DNA of 64,000 nt from Drosophila persimilis (taxonomy: Eukaryota > Arthropoda > Insecta > Diptera > Drosophilidae). This document shows positions 30,556 through 41,668 of the stretch, piece after piece; position 1 is the first letter of the stretch; each line of letters begins with the position of its first letter. The stretch lies in assembly GCF_003286085.1 (NCBI RefSeq), contig NW_020825350.1:1256404-1320403 (forward strand), in the 5' to 3' direction. Under the pieces are notes generated by a model. The model did no database searches and was not told the origin of the DNA. It was given only the letters and a program-made list of their open reading frames with translations. Position numbers and translations under genes: made by a program.

Positions 30556-31714
30556 CCCGCGTTGCATTACCAGTCGTTCCCTCTAACGGTGCCGGTGCGT
30601 CGGGATCGGTCTCTCTTGCCTGGTTCTAACGGTTGTTACGTGTGTGCTCATGGCCTCGTCTCTCTACCGGCCGCGCTCTCTAACGGCATCTTTCCCCTGG
30701 TTGGGTGAGTACCGACGCGCTCTCCGCTCACTATCCGACTTCGCCTTGTCTTTTTTTTTTGGATACTGTTGTGTTCTCGCCGCGTTTCTTTGTTGGCTGA
30801 CGGATAATATTTTTCCATCTTTGATGGACCCACCCCCTTCCCATTTGTGCTTACGTATATTTCTCCTTTTATTTTAATTGCAATTTAACTCCCTGCCACC
30901 GTCGACCTGTCTTCTTCATCCCGTGCTGATTGGACCCTCCTTGGCCTGGGTGAGTTCTCCCGACCCGGATGACTTTTACTTAACCCTTTCTCCCTTTCCA
31001 GCTCGCCCTCTGCCCTCACTGCGGGTCGCTTGCCGCGATTCCGCTCGTGAACAACGGGTCCTCGGACCCTCCGCCCGGGCTGGAATCTTTGGCTCACATC
31101 CCAGGGCAACTACTACGCGCCCCCGGCCGGACTCTTTTGACCGGCGTCTCCCTCACACAGTGGCTCGGACCCGAGGGTCATCCGACTCCTCGCCCGGTAG
31201 ACCACGCATGAGCGGCACCCGTCGTTCCGGCCCGACGCTCGTAGTTGCCCTGTGAGACCGCGTTGAGGCGTGAGCCTGGCCCCTGGGTTTTCTTTGGTCA
31301 TCCGCTGCCTGAGATTACCCTCCCCGACCCCGGATTCGCCTCCCAGCTTTGGGGACGCGTTTCCTGTTCAGGTTTGCTGAGCTTTATTTTTCTTTATTCC
31401 TACTAACTCTCACCCTTTTTTTTCCAGATCTTTCCAACCACGGCTTTCCTGCTCTTCCTTTTTTTTTTTATTTAGATCTAAGTGCACCAGTCCGTCACCC
31501 TGCGTGCTGACGAGTCTCGTGCGTGTCCTGCGCGGCACCCTTCCCCCGTGTCTAAGTGCACCAGTCCGTCACCCTGCGTGCTGACGAGTCTCGTGCGTGT
31601 CCTGCGCGGCACCCTTCCCCCGTGTCCTGCGTGGCACCCTACCGTTCCTGGTCCTGCGTGACCCTTTTAGGGCGACCCACTCTATCCATTCCCCCTCACC
31701 CCTGCGTCTCTCGC
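30556..31714 (-). other. Post-pol spacer of A3
   Basis: No gene supported. Same spacer as A1, including three TAACGG sites upstream of ORF3 (inverse of CCGTTA). A 74-bp segment is duplicated in tandem (31477-31550 and 31551-31624). Confidence 0.75.
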
Positions 31715-32959
31715 TCATCGGGCTGGGGTTTCAGGTCTCGTATGTGGGCCGTCCCAACACCTTTGATCACCCTCGGTGAACTGAGCGATCATGGTCTTTG
31801 TCGTTCTGTTTGTTCGCTCTGTCGGATTTTCTTGCGGCGTGTATGGCGCCGTAAACTGGTGGCGGACTCCTAGCTGCTCCAGAAATCTTTTAAACGCCCT
31901 GCCTGCAAACTGCACCCCATTGTCCGTAATGAAGACTTTGGGCGCCCCAAAACGGGCTATTAAGCGCTCTCGACAGGCCTTTATTAGTGCCTCGGCTGTG
32001 GCCTTCCTCAGCGGCACCAACTCGGTCCATTTTGAGAATCGATCCACTAGCACCAGCAGCATCGAGTTCCCATGCTTCGACCTCGGCAGAGGACCCACAA
32101 AGTCCGCGCATACCGTTGCCCATGGTTCTTCCGGTACCTGTGTCAACATTTCCCCTGCCGCTTGTAGCTGACTTGGCTTAAAACGCAGACATAGTTCGCA
32201 CTTCCGCACGTAAGCGCTCACGTCTCTGTACATCCCCGGCCAGTAATATCTTGCCGCCACCCGTGCCGCGGTTCTCCTTCCGCCGGCGTGGCCTGCTTCC
32301 GGGTTATCGTGGCTCTCCCTTAAAACCCTTTCTCGGGCATATTTCGGCACACATAACTTCCACGAGGCGACTTCTTCGCTCCCGGCCCGGTGCGGAATGT
32401 GCCGGTACAAGTTCCCCCCCTTCTCCACATAGTCGGGGTACTTTGGGGCTTCTTTCCTGATCTTCTCGGCCATGCCCTCTAACCACTTGCAGGGCGGCTC
32501 GCCTACTGGCGGTGTTCCCTCCTCATTTCTTATTCGACGGCCTCGCTCCTCCACCGGTTGTCGGGAGAGTGCGTCGGCTACCACGTTGAGCTGTCCTTTC
32601 CTGTATGCGATTTCAAAGTCGTACTGCTGTAACTCTAATGCCCATCTCGCCACTCTTCCCGACGGACTTTCTATGCTATTCAACCATTTCAGAGCCATGT
32701 GGTCCGTGACCACCTTGAAGCGATACCCTTCCAAGTATGGCCTCAACCGGCGTATGGCCCACACAATGGCCAGACATTCTTTCTCCGTCGCCGAATAGTT
32801 CCCTTCGGGTCCGTTTAGCGTCCTGCTAGCATATGATTTTACCCGCTCTCCCCTTTCCGTCTCCTGCGTGAGAATCGCGCCCAGCCCGTAATCACTGGCG
32901 TCTGTCTGCAGGATGAATTTCTTCGAGAAGTCAGGGCACGCCAGCACGGGGTCCACCAC
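31715..32959 (-). pseudogene. A3 pol remnant (RNase H and integrase N-terminal two thirds)
   Basis: Open from VLACPDFSKKF and QTDASDYGLGAIL (RNase H) through [37 protein letters not shown] and NPTER. It then jumps at 31754 (CGT microhomology) to the last dozen codons, removing the integrase C-terminal domain and GPY/F motif. Here RNase H keeps the region lost from A2. RT and protease are absent. Confidence 0.9.
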
Positions 32960-33007
32960 TAGTCTTCTCTTCTCCGTTTTCCTTTGTCCTACTATTTGTC
33001 GTTGTAG

Positions 33008-33025
33008 GCCCCACGTTGGGCGCCA
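33008..33025 (-). other. A3 primer binding site, tRNA-Lys type
   Basis: Same 18 nt as A2, 2 bp from the LTR; kept although gag and RT are gone. Confidence 0.9.
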
Positions 33026-33027
33026 GT

Positions 33028-33814
33028 TGTAACGAACCTGCTTTTTGGGCTCGCTTGAGTTTGCTGGGCTTGCTCAGCGGTCGGCAGATTCGCAGCAACG
33101 TATTTTTATTGTTGCCCCCAACGACAACAAATGATAAGACTTTCCTTTTCTTTACTTGAATTTCGCTTTATTCGCAATTCTATTAGGACTTAGGGCTAGG
33201 TGTTACAATTTCTCTTAACTACCGATCTCCACCACGCGTGGGCTCTCGTCGGGTGTGGCAGCGTCGAGGCTACTGATTGGGGCAAGTTGACCTCCGCTAT
33301 TGCTTTGGTCCGCCACTCAAATCCGCACTCCACGTCTCGCACTCCCCTCCTAGCTTCCGCCGGCGTACGGGGATCTTCACTTAATTTAGACTTACTCTGG
33401 GGGGCAGGCGGGGCCTGTCTGCCTGTTGCTACACTTCACTACACTTCTTTGTTTCGTACCGGGTATCACTCTTGCGTTTCGACCGGGTCTCAACGTGCGC
33501 GCGCAATCACTTATCCACGGGAAAGAGACCCGCTTCGACGCCGCAGCCTCCTTTTATAGCCCCTTGCCAGACCCCGGCTCGGCGTCGGTAGTTTTCCATC
33601 GCCGTCTCCTGGTTTCCACGGCCTTCGTAACGGGGCCTGGCCGGTGGCGTGATCCCGTGCCCTTATTTGGTCATGCGCCAGATTACTGCCGGCCCGATCC
33701 CGCCGTTTCCTTTGCCTCTCGTGTGTCTCTCTTTCCGAGAGCAGGGCACTTCTCCTCTCGAGGCCCTTGGCCTCTTCGCCGCATCCGGATAACCGTGGGC
33801 ATCTGGCCTGACCC
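33028..33814 (-). repeat. A3 5' LTR, truncated
   Basis: Matches the A LTR up to about 33814 and then gives way to unrelated sequence; roughly 80 bp of the U3 start is missing. Confidence 0.9.
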
Positions 33815-34340
33815 AATACAACAAGTGGGCGACCCAGTTGACGGCTCCTCGTACGCTTTCGAAAAATGTTTACAGCTTTTAGAGCGTTATGTCAGAAAGC
33901 CAACGAAAATATTGGAAACAATATATAGAAAAATTTACGAAGAAAGGTTTCCGACTTCCTCGCTTGACTCAGAACCTAAAATCTCCAATAAAGTTAAACC
34001 TTTTAGGAGATGCAAATTGACAAAACATGAACCAAACAACTACTGCTATGTAGAAGGTTGTATACCTATTTATATTTATTGTATCAATTTTAGAAGATTT
34101 TGACAGAACAGTTATATGGCGACGACTGATTAATTTGATGAACTTTTCTGATGAGCCCATTCCTTCATCCAGCTTAGGAACTTATTTAGTGGAGGCAGAA
34201 CCCTCTCATACGGAAGAAGTATTTGCTTTAAGTCAAATGAATATAAGGCTATAGTAACGACGATTTAGGCGAGCAAATAGTAATGCCATTGCTACATCAC
34301 GTACAAAATTAAGTTGGTTTGCGGAGACCGCAACTTATGA
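33815..34340. other. Orphan sequence of unknown origin
   Basis: A plus-strand frame (33815-34103, open from the LTR) gives GSSYAFEKCLQLLERYVRKP, then LETIYRKIYEERFP and a Cys pair (NNYCYVEGC). A second stretch at about 34105-34345 gives FDRTVIWRRLINLMNFSDEP and RRANSNAIATSRTKLSWF. The composition looks coding but no family is recognised. A short GTTTGCGGAGACCGCAAC hairpin closes it (34317-34334). Confidence 0.35.
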
Positions 34341-34354
34341 TCTTCCCCTTGTTG

Positions 34355-34600
34355 TGTGATCCCCTCACGTGTTGAGTGCCTTCGCGCTCTCTATCCGTTT
34401 TCGCCGTCCTCTATCGTCCGTTCGCGCGTTTCGCCGTTCTTATCCCTTCTTTCTTTTGATATTGTTGTTTTCTCGCCGCGTTTCTTTGTTGGATATTGGA
34501 TATATCAATGTTCCATCCTTGATGGATCCATCCTTCATGCTTAAGTTTATTTTCATTTTTATTTAAACCCTTCATTTTTGCTTATTTTAATTTGTATTTA
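34355..34600 (-). repeat. Diverged relative of the A post-pol spacer
   Basis: TTCTCGCCGCGTTTCTTTG at 34470 and the nearby TTGATGGA words align with A2 14757 and A3 30775, but the rest is diverged. Suggests a third, older family related to A. Confidence 0.5.
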
Positions 34601-34617
34601 ACCCTTTACTTAAGTTT

Positions 34618-35337
34618 ATTATACCCGATACGCAAAATGAGTATTGGGGTATATTAGATTTGTGGTAAAAGTGGATGTGTGTAACGTCCAGAAGGAATCG
34701 TTTCCGACCCTATAAAGTATATATATTCTTGATCAGCATCAATAGCCGAGTCGATTGAGCCCTGTCTGTCTGTCCGTCCGTCCGTCCGTCCGTCTGTCCG
34801 TCTGTCCGTCCCCTTCAGCGCCTAATGCTCAAAGACTATAAGAGCTAGAGCAACGATGTTTTGGATCCAGACTTCTGTGATATGTCACTGCTACACGTAT
34901 ATTTCAAAACTTTGCCCCGCCCACTTCCGCCCCCACAAAGGGCGAAAATCTGTGGAATCCACAAATTCAAAGATACGAGAAAACTGAAACTGAAAAACGC
35001 AGAATCGTAGAGGATGACTATATCTTCTAGAGTTCTAAAGCAGATCGTATAATTATTATAGCCAGAATCAAGAAAACAATTTCATTCTTTCTCGCTCTGT
35101 CTCTCTCTAACACACAGGTTTCATGGTCGGTTTTGCCAATTGCAAAATATCAGAACCTATAAGAGCTAGAGCAAACAAATTTGGTACCCACACTCCTGTG
35201 ATATCGGAACTTGACCGTTTTGTGTCAAAATTTCGCCACACCCCCTTCCGCCCCCGCAAAGGACGAAAATCTGGGGCATCCACAAATCTCAGAGACTATT
35301 AACGCTAGAGTAACCAAATTTGGTATCCGCACTTCTG
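34618..35337 (+). mobile_element. INE-1/DINE-1-like (Helentron-associated) element, right end truncated
   Basis: Begins TATACCCGATACGCAAAATG, continues with the well-known TATATATTCTTGATCAGCAT segment, then a GTCC/GTCT microsatellite (34767-34810), as in INE-1/DINE-1 repeats. Two internal blocks with CTTCCGCCCCC recur. Non-coding. It stops where an antisense LINE begins. Confidence 0.7.
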
Positions 35338-37430
35338 TACAAAAATACGGTTTGATAATCTCATGTAGATTTGGTGAACTCGAATATCACCCGTTCTTGC
35401 ATAGTGTCTTCTTACTCTTCTTTTCAGGCGTAAGAGTGCATCGGCACTTAGAGGAAGAATATCTTGTCGTCGTTGGCTTGGTGGGCAGTGTTTTGCGGGC
35501 GAAAATTACATTTCTCATAATTATTGAGATTGCATCTTCTATATCATCGGGGCTTTTTAATTCCGTGTTGAGGTTAATTCTACTATCCAGTTCAGCTTGA
35601 AATACTTCTCTAGGGAGAATTTGTTTCTTCATAGTTTTGGTTTGTGGCAGGTGATCCGAGGAGAGCTCATATATAATTTCGACTGACAGCTTATTTCGGG
35701 CAATCCCGTTGACAATGAAAAAGTCGAGAGCAGAAGGTGTAAGGCGAGTGTTGTATGAGTGTTGTTCGCATGTACTACTGACGATGCCCTTTTGCAATCG
35801 CTTGCCTCGACAGAATGATCTGACGTTACCCCCACCATGGGTGCTCTGTTCCCAAGGCTAAGAAATAGTTGTTCAAAATCAGTTTTACTCCAAGGTTGGT
35901 TGGGAGGCAGGTATATTGAGGAGATCTTCATGCATCCACCATTAGTCGGCACACTCACGCTGGCTTCTTGTATGGTCATCCTGGACGTAGGTTCGTTCTG
36001 AGCATGAGCAATGGACGACCGTACAAAAAGAGCAGAGCCACTTTTCGATGTTCCACTGGGATGATCATATGTGTCTATGTTATCAACACTACATCGATTT
36101 TATTAGCATTAATGAAAAGTCGAAGTTCTTCAATGTTCTTGACTAGCCCTCGGGCATAGCATACTCCGATTTTTAATTGAAGATTTTCCATTTTTAAATA
36201 AGCTTTTTTACCACGTCACGGAAGGCTTTGTTTGTCTCCATCGTACATTGAACATTTGATCCATTCTGCTATTTAGGTCGCTTATAGCTTTTTCTAATTT
36301 ATTAAAGCGGTAGTTTCGCGTATGTCCGAAATCTAAAGCACTGCACCAATTCTTTACTGTGCTTTGCCTTATCTCGGTTACTCTGTGCCTTCCAATTTGA
36401 GTAATCTTAAGTGCCTCTGAAATATTTGGTGTTTTCTTTAGGTTTACATAGAACATACTCTGTCTTGTTTTCAGGTTATTGATTTCTTAATCATCCTCTT
36501 CATTTATTTCAATATCATGCCAGTTTGGTAGTGAACGTGTGCTGATTTAATTGTTTTGGTACATTTGGATGGATATCTCGTATAATTAATCTGAACGGCG
36601 TATCCTCTCTCAACTGATGGTGCCAGAATTCACAATTTTGCTTTGTCAGCATATCAACAACTGTTCGAAAAGCTAGGGAATTTTTTGCATATATACGCGA
36701 GACACCAAATCTGGATGTGCGAATGTCATACTCATCAGCTGGAATTACAGTTTGCCCATTCTGTTAACTTGCGGCACGCAAATAGCTGCAGGTTTAGGCA
36801 CTATGCTCGGCTGCTGCTCATTGCCAGCTTCCTTTGCTTCTTGCTCATGTTGATCTTCTTCGTCCAATTCTATGACAGATTACGCTTCTTCAGATAGCGC
36901 TGCATAGCGATTATCCAGAAGTGCTACTGAAGGGGTAGTAGGTGTATAATTTTGACGGCCCTTAAATGGGTATTTTTTTGGAGTAACTGGGTGTGTAGCT
37001 TCTTGGATTGTTTTTGAGACTTTGTCAGCTCTTTTTTGTTTTTAATTATAGAGACCATCGGCATCTGAAAGGTAAACTCTTTTCCTTGTGGTCATTTTTT
37101 GGATAAGCTTGAATTAGACGCCTCAGCTCTCGAGGTGCGCGGTAAAGAACATATGCTGCCAGTTACGGTATTTGCCATTGAGTAATTTACTTGACAGTTC
37201 CCTGTTGAAAAAGATAATGTGCTCGTGGAAATAGTGCTTGTGGTCGTTGCAATCAAGTAACTATTGCAGTTAGACGTTCCAATTGCCTTATATAGGTCTT
37301 CAGCCAAGCTGGCACTTAATTCTGCAGGTTCACCAGCTATTTTCCTCATCTTGTCAGTCGCTGTAAGCTTATCACCAAGCTAGGAATGAATGATCATTTG
37401 CTTATTACAAATTTGTGATTGCCCAGCATC
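35338..37430 (-). pseudogene. Jockey-clade LINE: ORF1 and endonuclease start, degenerate
   Basis: Minus strand. From 37090 the relic reads KRVYLSDADGLYN, then LREDTPFRLIIRDIHPNVP near 36600, then a degenerate FGHTRNY zinc-knuckle region near 36300: the order of a jockey-type ORF1 (nucleic-acid-binding, Gag-like). Endonuclease pieces follow: ISSIYLPPNQPW near 35920, SALDFFIVNGI near 35730 and SSDHLP near 35660 (the catalytic SDH motif). RT is missing; the DINE-1-like copy lies there. Many stops. Confidence 0.72.
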
Positions 37431-37535
37431 AAGAATTCTGCTGCTAAGAAAAATGAGCTTTTGTTACCCTTCGTTTGCGGCGCGCGCAGGGCGAGGGAAA
37501 AAGCTTGCTCGCTGTACGTCAGCTTTCTTCGCTTA
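37431..37535. other. Flank of the Harbinger insertion
   Basis: Unassigned. Ends in the TTA target duplication (37533-37535). Confidence 0.5.
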
Positions 37536-37677
37536 GGGCTCGCGCTCACTGTTGCTGAAGGCGGAGCTGAAATCGACGCTGAAATCAGAGCTGAAAGCTC
37601 AGCTGATCTGAGAGCTTTTCTCAGGCAGAATCAGCTTGCAGGTGCGTACATTGTCGGCTGATCTGATTGCTGAAAGC
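37536..37677 (+). repeat. Harbinger left terminal inverted repeat
   Basis: 142 bp, rich in GCTGAAA words, with a 12-bp insert (GACGCTGAAATC) relative to the right one. Confidence 0.9.
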
Positions 37678-38692
37678 CCCTGCCTCCCTTTGCCTATCTA
37701 CTTAAGTGGCATCAATAGATATCATTATAATTATTATTATTATATTGTTAATGAATTATTACTTCACAGCACGTACAGTAGCCAGACGGAAGTTTTCTTG
37801 GTTTTATTTTTAAATTACGTGTATTTTAACCATATTTCCGTTGAGTTTTTATTCGTATTACTTTTATTTTACGAATTATTATTACATTTTTCAATTATTA
37901 TTTTGTATGATAATAAACATTGTGATGTCTTTCGAGCGTTTGCTGTACTTGAGGACATAGTATATTATATTTATTATTGACATATGAAAATGGTAAATAA
38001 TAAAACTTTTTTGCCCAATTTATCACTGTTAATGTGTGTATGTGTGTGTGTAGGAAGCTGGGTTGCATACGGTACATAAACCGTCTACAGTTTGGTCGTC
38101 GCAACTAGAACTTGAACCAGTTCGACTGCGGAGAGGGTATCCTACGGTGCGCAAGTGAGGATCTGAAGACACAGCGACAGCCTCTGATGATTGCGATGGA
38201 AGATGAGTGACAGGCAGCTATGGTACTGTTTCTGATACTGACTTTATTGAACAAATGCATCTCCTTATATAGCTAACAGTGGAATTCTTATTCTATGGGA
38301 AGGACCGCACAGGCTCCTTGTGAGTGTATTTTTAGATTGGGTACACTTACTCTGTGCGGGGGTTATATTTCAGTGTATTTACTTAGGTACTTGGCAGCAA
38401 TAAAATAGATAGTTTATTGCTTGATCCCTTTTGGTGGGTTCGAGTTTACAAGTGCTATTGTCTATTCTTAGTTGCTAATGTATTTTTCGTGTCGTCATAT
38501 TCAGTTACATGAAATGACATGAACAATTTCATTTATGAGTATTTGTGTATGAGATTGAACTGTATATTCCTAATATTCATTAAATACATGTCTGTGGCTG
38601 AACAATCACCTTCCAGAAATTTTAGACATAAAACTATTATTCAAATATTTTTAATAAGCCCGCTTTTTTCTCAGCGCTGGGTTAACCGTAAT

Positions 38693-40718
38693 TTATGTTT
38701 TATTTAGAAAAAATGACAATAATGATTCCCTAATCTCTTTAGCTTCATTTTTTGACCTATTATTGTTTTTGGAAAGGTCTTTGTTTGAGTTGTAAGTTGA
38801 ATTCTCGCCCTCAAAAGTATAAAAATAATCGCAAATGTTTTCAACATCAATTATTATATTGTGTAGAAGGCACATTGCATTTATTAAAATAATGGCCGTT
38901 TTTGGAGTGACATCTATTTCTCTTTTCATCAAGCGCCACTTTTCTGTTAAAATGCCAAATGCGCATTCGACACAACGCCGGGCAGAGGAAAGTCTTTCAT
39001 TAAAAACAGATCGTGGTTCAGTTAATGAACGTTTTGGGTAGGGCCTCATTAGATATTTAGTTAACGGATATGCTTCATCTCCAATAAAAACAAAGGGAGC
39101 TTTTATATCTGAATTTGGCAATACTTCTTCAGAAGGAATGTCCAATTCATTTCGAATGATGGCCTGCTGTAATCTTGATGCAGCAAATATTCCTCCATCA
39201 CTTTGGCTACCTTTAAACCCCAACTCAATAAACATAAATTTACAGTTAGAATCGGCAACGCCTTGAAGAACAATTGAGAAAATTTTTTATAATTAAAATA
39301 ATCCGAGCCAGAATTTTTTGGGCATTTTATTCGTCAATGTTTGCCATCAATAGCCCCAATGCAATTGGGAAAACTTGACTTTTCGTAAAAGTCATGCGCG
39401 ATTTTTTTGTACTCTGTACAGTCTGGTGGGATCATGTGAGTCGAATTTAATTCTTCCCAAGCCGCTGAGCATGTTTCTGGAATTATTTTCCGCAAAGTGC
39501 TTTCCGCTATTCGAAAGCTGAATGCAAGTGCTCTCATCGAAATACCAGTCGACAAATATCTGAAACATTTCATATTTTTATTTTCAGCGGAGCAGTGCAA
39601 AAAAAAGTTTAAGTATTTAAAAGACGAATACCGCAAGGCCCAGCGAAATGTGCCAAAACTCGCATCAGAAGCAGCAGCAGCAGAGCCTCACGTTTCCAAA
39701 TTTAAATATTTTAATTTAATGCACTTTTTGAGGGATGATTTCGGTGGAGAAACCGACGGAAATATAGAAGGCACATACATCGAACTAATGGACGACGCAT
39801 CAATGCCATATAGTGCTGAACTGTACGACACTGAAATTGCCTTGACAAAAGATGACATCGAAAAGCCAGGACCGTCCAAACGATATAACAAACGACAAAA
39901 AGACATGGACAGCGAACTAATAGAAATCGAACATAAAAAATTAAAACTCTTGGAAATGGACATTGAAAATAATACAAATAACAAAGACTCGGACGATTTA
40001 TTATTTTTCAAAAGTTTAATACCTTTGCTGCCGAGCTCCCTGTCAGCAAGCCAAAAAATACGGATGAGGACAGACATTCAAAATGTCGTCCTCAAATATT
40101 TGGAGGAAAATTAATTTTATTTATTTTCATAATTTTCATATACATTTTGTTAGTCATTTCTTTCTTTCTTTATTTCTTACTATTTTTTATTATTTATTTT
40201 TGTTATTATTTTTATGTTACACACCTTACACACTTTTCATACATTATACCTTCATACATAGTCTAATTACACATACATACATCTAATTGCCTACATACAC
40301 ATATACATACATATATATATACATACACATAACGAAAAATAAACAATAAAAATAAAAAAGCTTCCTTTACGAACCGCAATGTAACAAAAAGTCTTTCTTT
40401 GGGTCCAATTGGTTCTCGAAGGAATGTCTGCTGCTTTTGAATTCGCGATTCAATTTTATTTAAAATATAGTCAATTCTTGCGTATTCGGCAAATTTTATT
40501 GGGAACCTTCGAAGCTGCTCATACATATGGTGAAATTCCCCAAGTACCGGGCGATTCCGAAAAATTTCGTGCACCCAAATCTCTCTGCGTATTTTCCTTT
40601 CATTTAATAGTTTTTTCATTTGCACATTTTCGCACAGCAACAATTTACGCACGCGCGACGACAACATTTTGGTAACGTTTAAAGAGAGAGAGAGTCTATG
40701 GCTTTCAGCTTTCAGCAA
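38693..40718 (-). pseudogene. Harbinger transposase (DDE_Tnp_4 type), two exons, disabled
   Basis: Exon 1 (likely ATG at 40667) ends near 40375 with IWVHEIFRNRPVLGEFHH and PKERLFVTLR. Exon 2 starts near 39559 with YLSTGISMRALAFSFRI. A donor at 40374 (GTTCGT) and an acceptor TTTCAG at 39565-39560 restore the usual LRYLSTG junction. Catalytic residues: D in GAIDGKH near 39340, D in GDEAYPL near 39070, E in CVECAFG near 38970. A TGA directly after IDGKH (39334-39336) and a one-base frameshift near 39280 disable it. Acts in the nucleus on the TIRs. Confidence 0.88.
39588..40114 (+). pseudogene. Harbinger MADF-BESS protein, second exon only
   Basis: After an acceptor TTTTCAG (ending 39587) the frame reads EQCKKKFKYLKDEYRKAQRN, the C-terminal helix of a MADF domain (Myb-like DNA binding). 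It ends with a BESS-like motif (DDLLFFKSLIPLLPSSLS, then RMRTDIQNVVLKYL) before the stop at 40114. A first exon holding the rest of MADF was not found. The exon lies entirely inside the intron of the transposase on the opposite strand. In related elements this protein helps transposase bind DNA or enter the nucleus. Confidence 0.8.
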
Positions 40719-40838
40719 TCAGATCAGCCGACAATGTACGCACCTGCAAGCTGATTCTGCCTGAGAAAAGCTCTCAGATCAGCTGAGCTTTCAGCTTTGA
40801 TTTCAGCTCCGCTTTCAGCTACAGTGTGCGCGAGCCCT
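40708..40838 (-). repeat. Harbinger right terminal inverted repeat
   Basis: 131 bp, complementary to the left one apart from a 12-bp gap and few substitutions. Confidence 0.9.
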
Positions 40839-40983
40839 TACGGTTATTTGTTGATCTCGTCTTACCGACACCGCTACGCAGTATCTACAAATAAATTTGC
40901 GTGCAAGATAAGCCCACAGAATGCACTTTGTGATTATTTGGAAGCTTTCACTGCGCGACACGTCTTGGGACGCTGCGCTGAGA
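40839..40983. other. Unassigned flank between Harbinger and A4
   Basis: Starts with the TTA duplication. No match recognised. Confidence 0.5.
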
Positions 40984-41332
40984 CAGTACTTGGGAGTGGC
41001 CTCATGGTACCGGAGGTTCGTGCCCGACTTCGCCACCCTCGTGCAGCCACTCACCGGGCTCCTCAAGAAGAAGACGGAATGGGTCTGGACATAGGAACGG
41101 CAGGAAGCGTTCGAGGAGGTGAAAAGACGACTAGTGGCGGACCCCGTGCTGGCGTGCCCCGACTTCTCGAAGAAGTTCATCCTGCAGACAGACGCCAGTG
41201 ATTACGGGCTGGGTGCGATTCTCACGCAGGAGGCGGAAAGGGGCGAACGGCTAATATCGTATGCTATCAGGACGCTAAACGGACCCGAAAGGAACTATTC
41301 GGCGACCGAGAAAGAATGTCTGGCCATTGTGA
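40984..41332 (+). pseudogene. A4 pol fragment: RT end and RNase H start
   Basis: RQYLGVASWYRRFVPDF, then a stop (TAG at 41093-41095), then VLACPDFSKKF and QTDASDYGLGAIL to ECLAIV, where the match to A ends abruptly. Diverged slightly from A2 and A3. Confidence 0.88.
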
Positions 41333-41668
41333 AAATTTAGAATAGTTTTTCTAAATAAAAGATACCGAAACAACTTGGGTGACTGCAAATTTGTATTTTA
41401 AAACGACGAAAAAAAGGAGTGCGTGCGTTCGTTTTCATAGATTTTCCTCGACTTCTTTCCTATATTCAAAACAATTTCTTCTGCGCCTATCTTACCTACG
41501 GTGGCAAAGCGGGGCGAAATCGCCAAGAGCGAGAGAGCGAGCTTTTATTGCGCTCCCGCTTTGCCCTAGCCTAACTTACACTAGACTTCATAAAATACTA
41601 TCCTAATAACAATTATTATTAGCCAAATGGCGCTACACCGGCCCCGTTGAAGGCCTGGAAGGCTTCAA
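41333..41668. other. Foreign 336 bp inside A4 pol
   Basis: Replaces the A pol region between RNase H and late integrase. No family recognised. Ends with the inverted repeat GAAGGCCTGGAAGGCTTC (41649-41666). Confidence 0.5.

Larger units (their letters stand above)
27391..33814 (-). mobile_element. LTR retrotransposon copy A3 (family A), internally deleted
   Basis: Minus strand. Full 3' LTR (27391-28256), nearly intact ORF3, spacer, pol remnant, PBS and a 5' LTR truncated at 33814. About 2.8 kb (gag, protease, most of RT) is missing between 32970 and 32985, and about 440 bp of integrase at 31754. The right end is replaced by foreign sequence, so there is no duplication to test. Confidence 0.9.
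37536..40838. mobile_element. PIF/Harbinger DNA transposon
   Basis: 3303 bp, flanked by TTA on both sides (37533-37535, 40839-40841), the TWA duplication known for PIF/Harbinger. Terminal inverted repeats start GGGCTCGCG. Encodes a DDE transposase (minus strand) and a MADF-BESS protein (plus strand), the two-gene set described for Drosophila PIF-like elements. Both genes are damaged. 37680-38690 has no gene I can support. Confidence 0.92.

Noticed and set aside
34740..34815. GTCC/GTCT microsatellite as a CRISPR-like or regulatory array
   Set aside because: It is the usual simple repeat inside INE-1/DINE-1-like elements; units are 4 bp with no spacers.
39497..39587. Start of the MADF protein at 39497
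   Set aside because: These codons lie upstream of a good splice acceptor, overlap the transposase exon in antisense and do not resemble the first part of a MADF domain.
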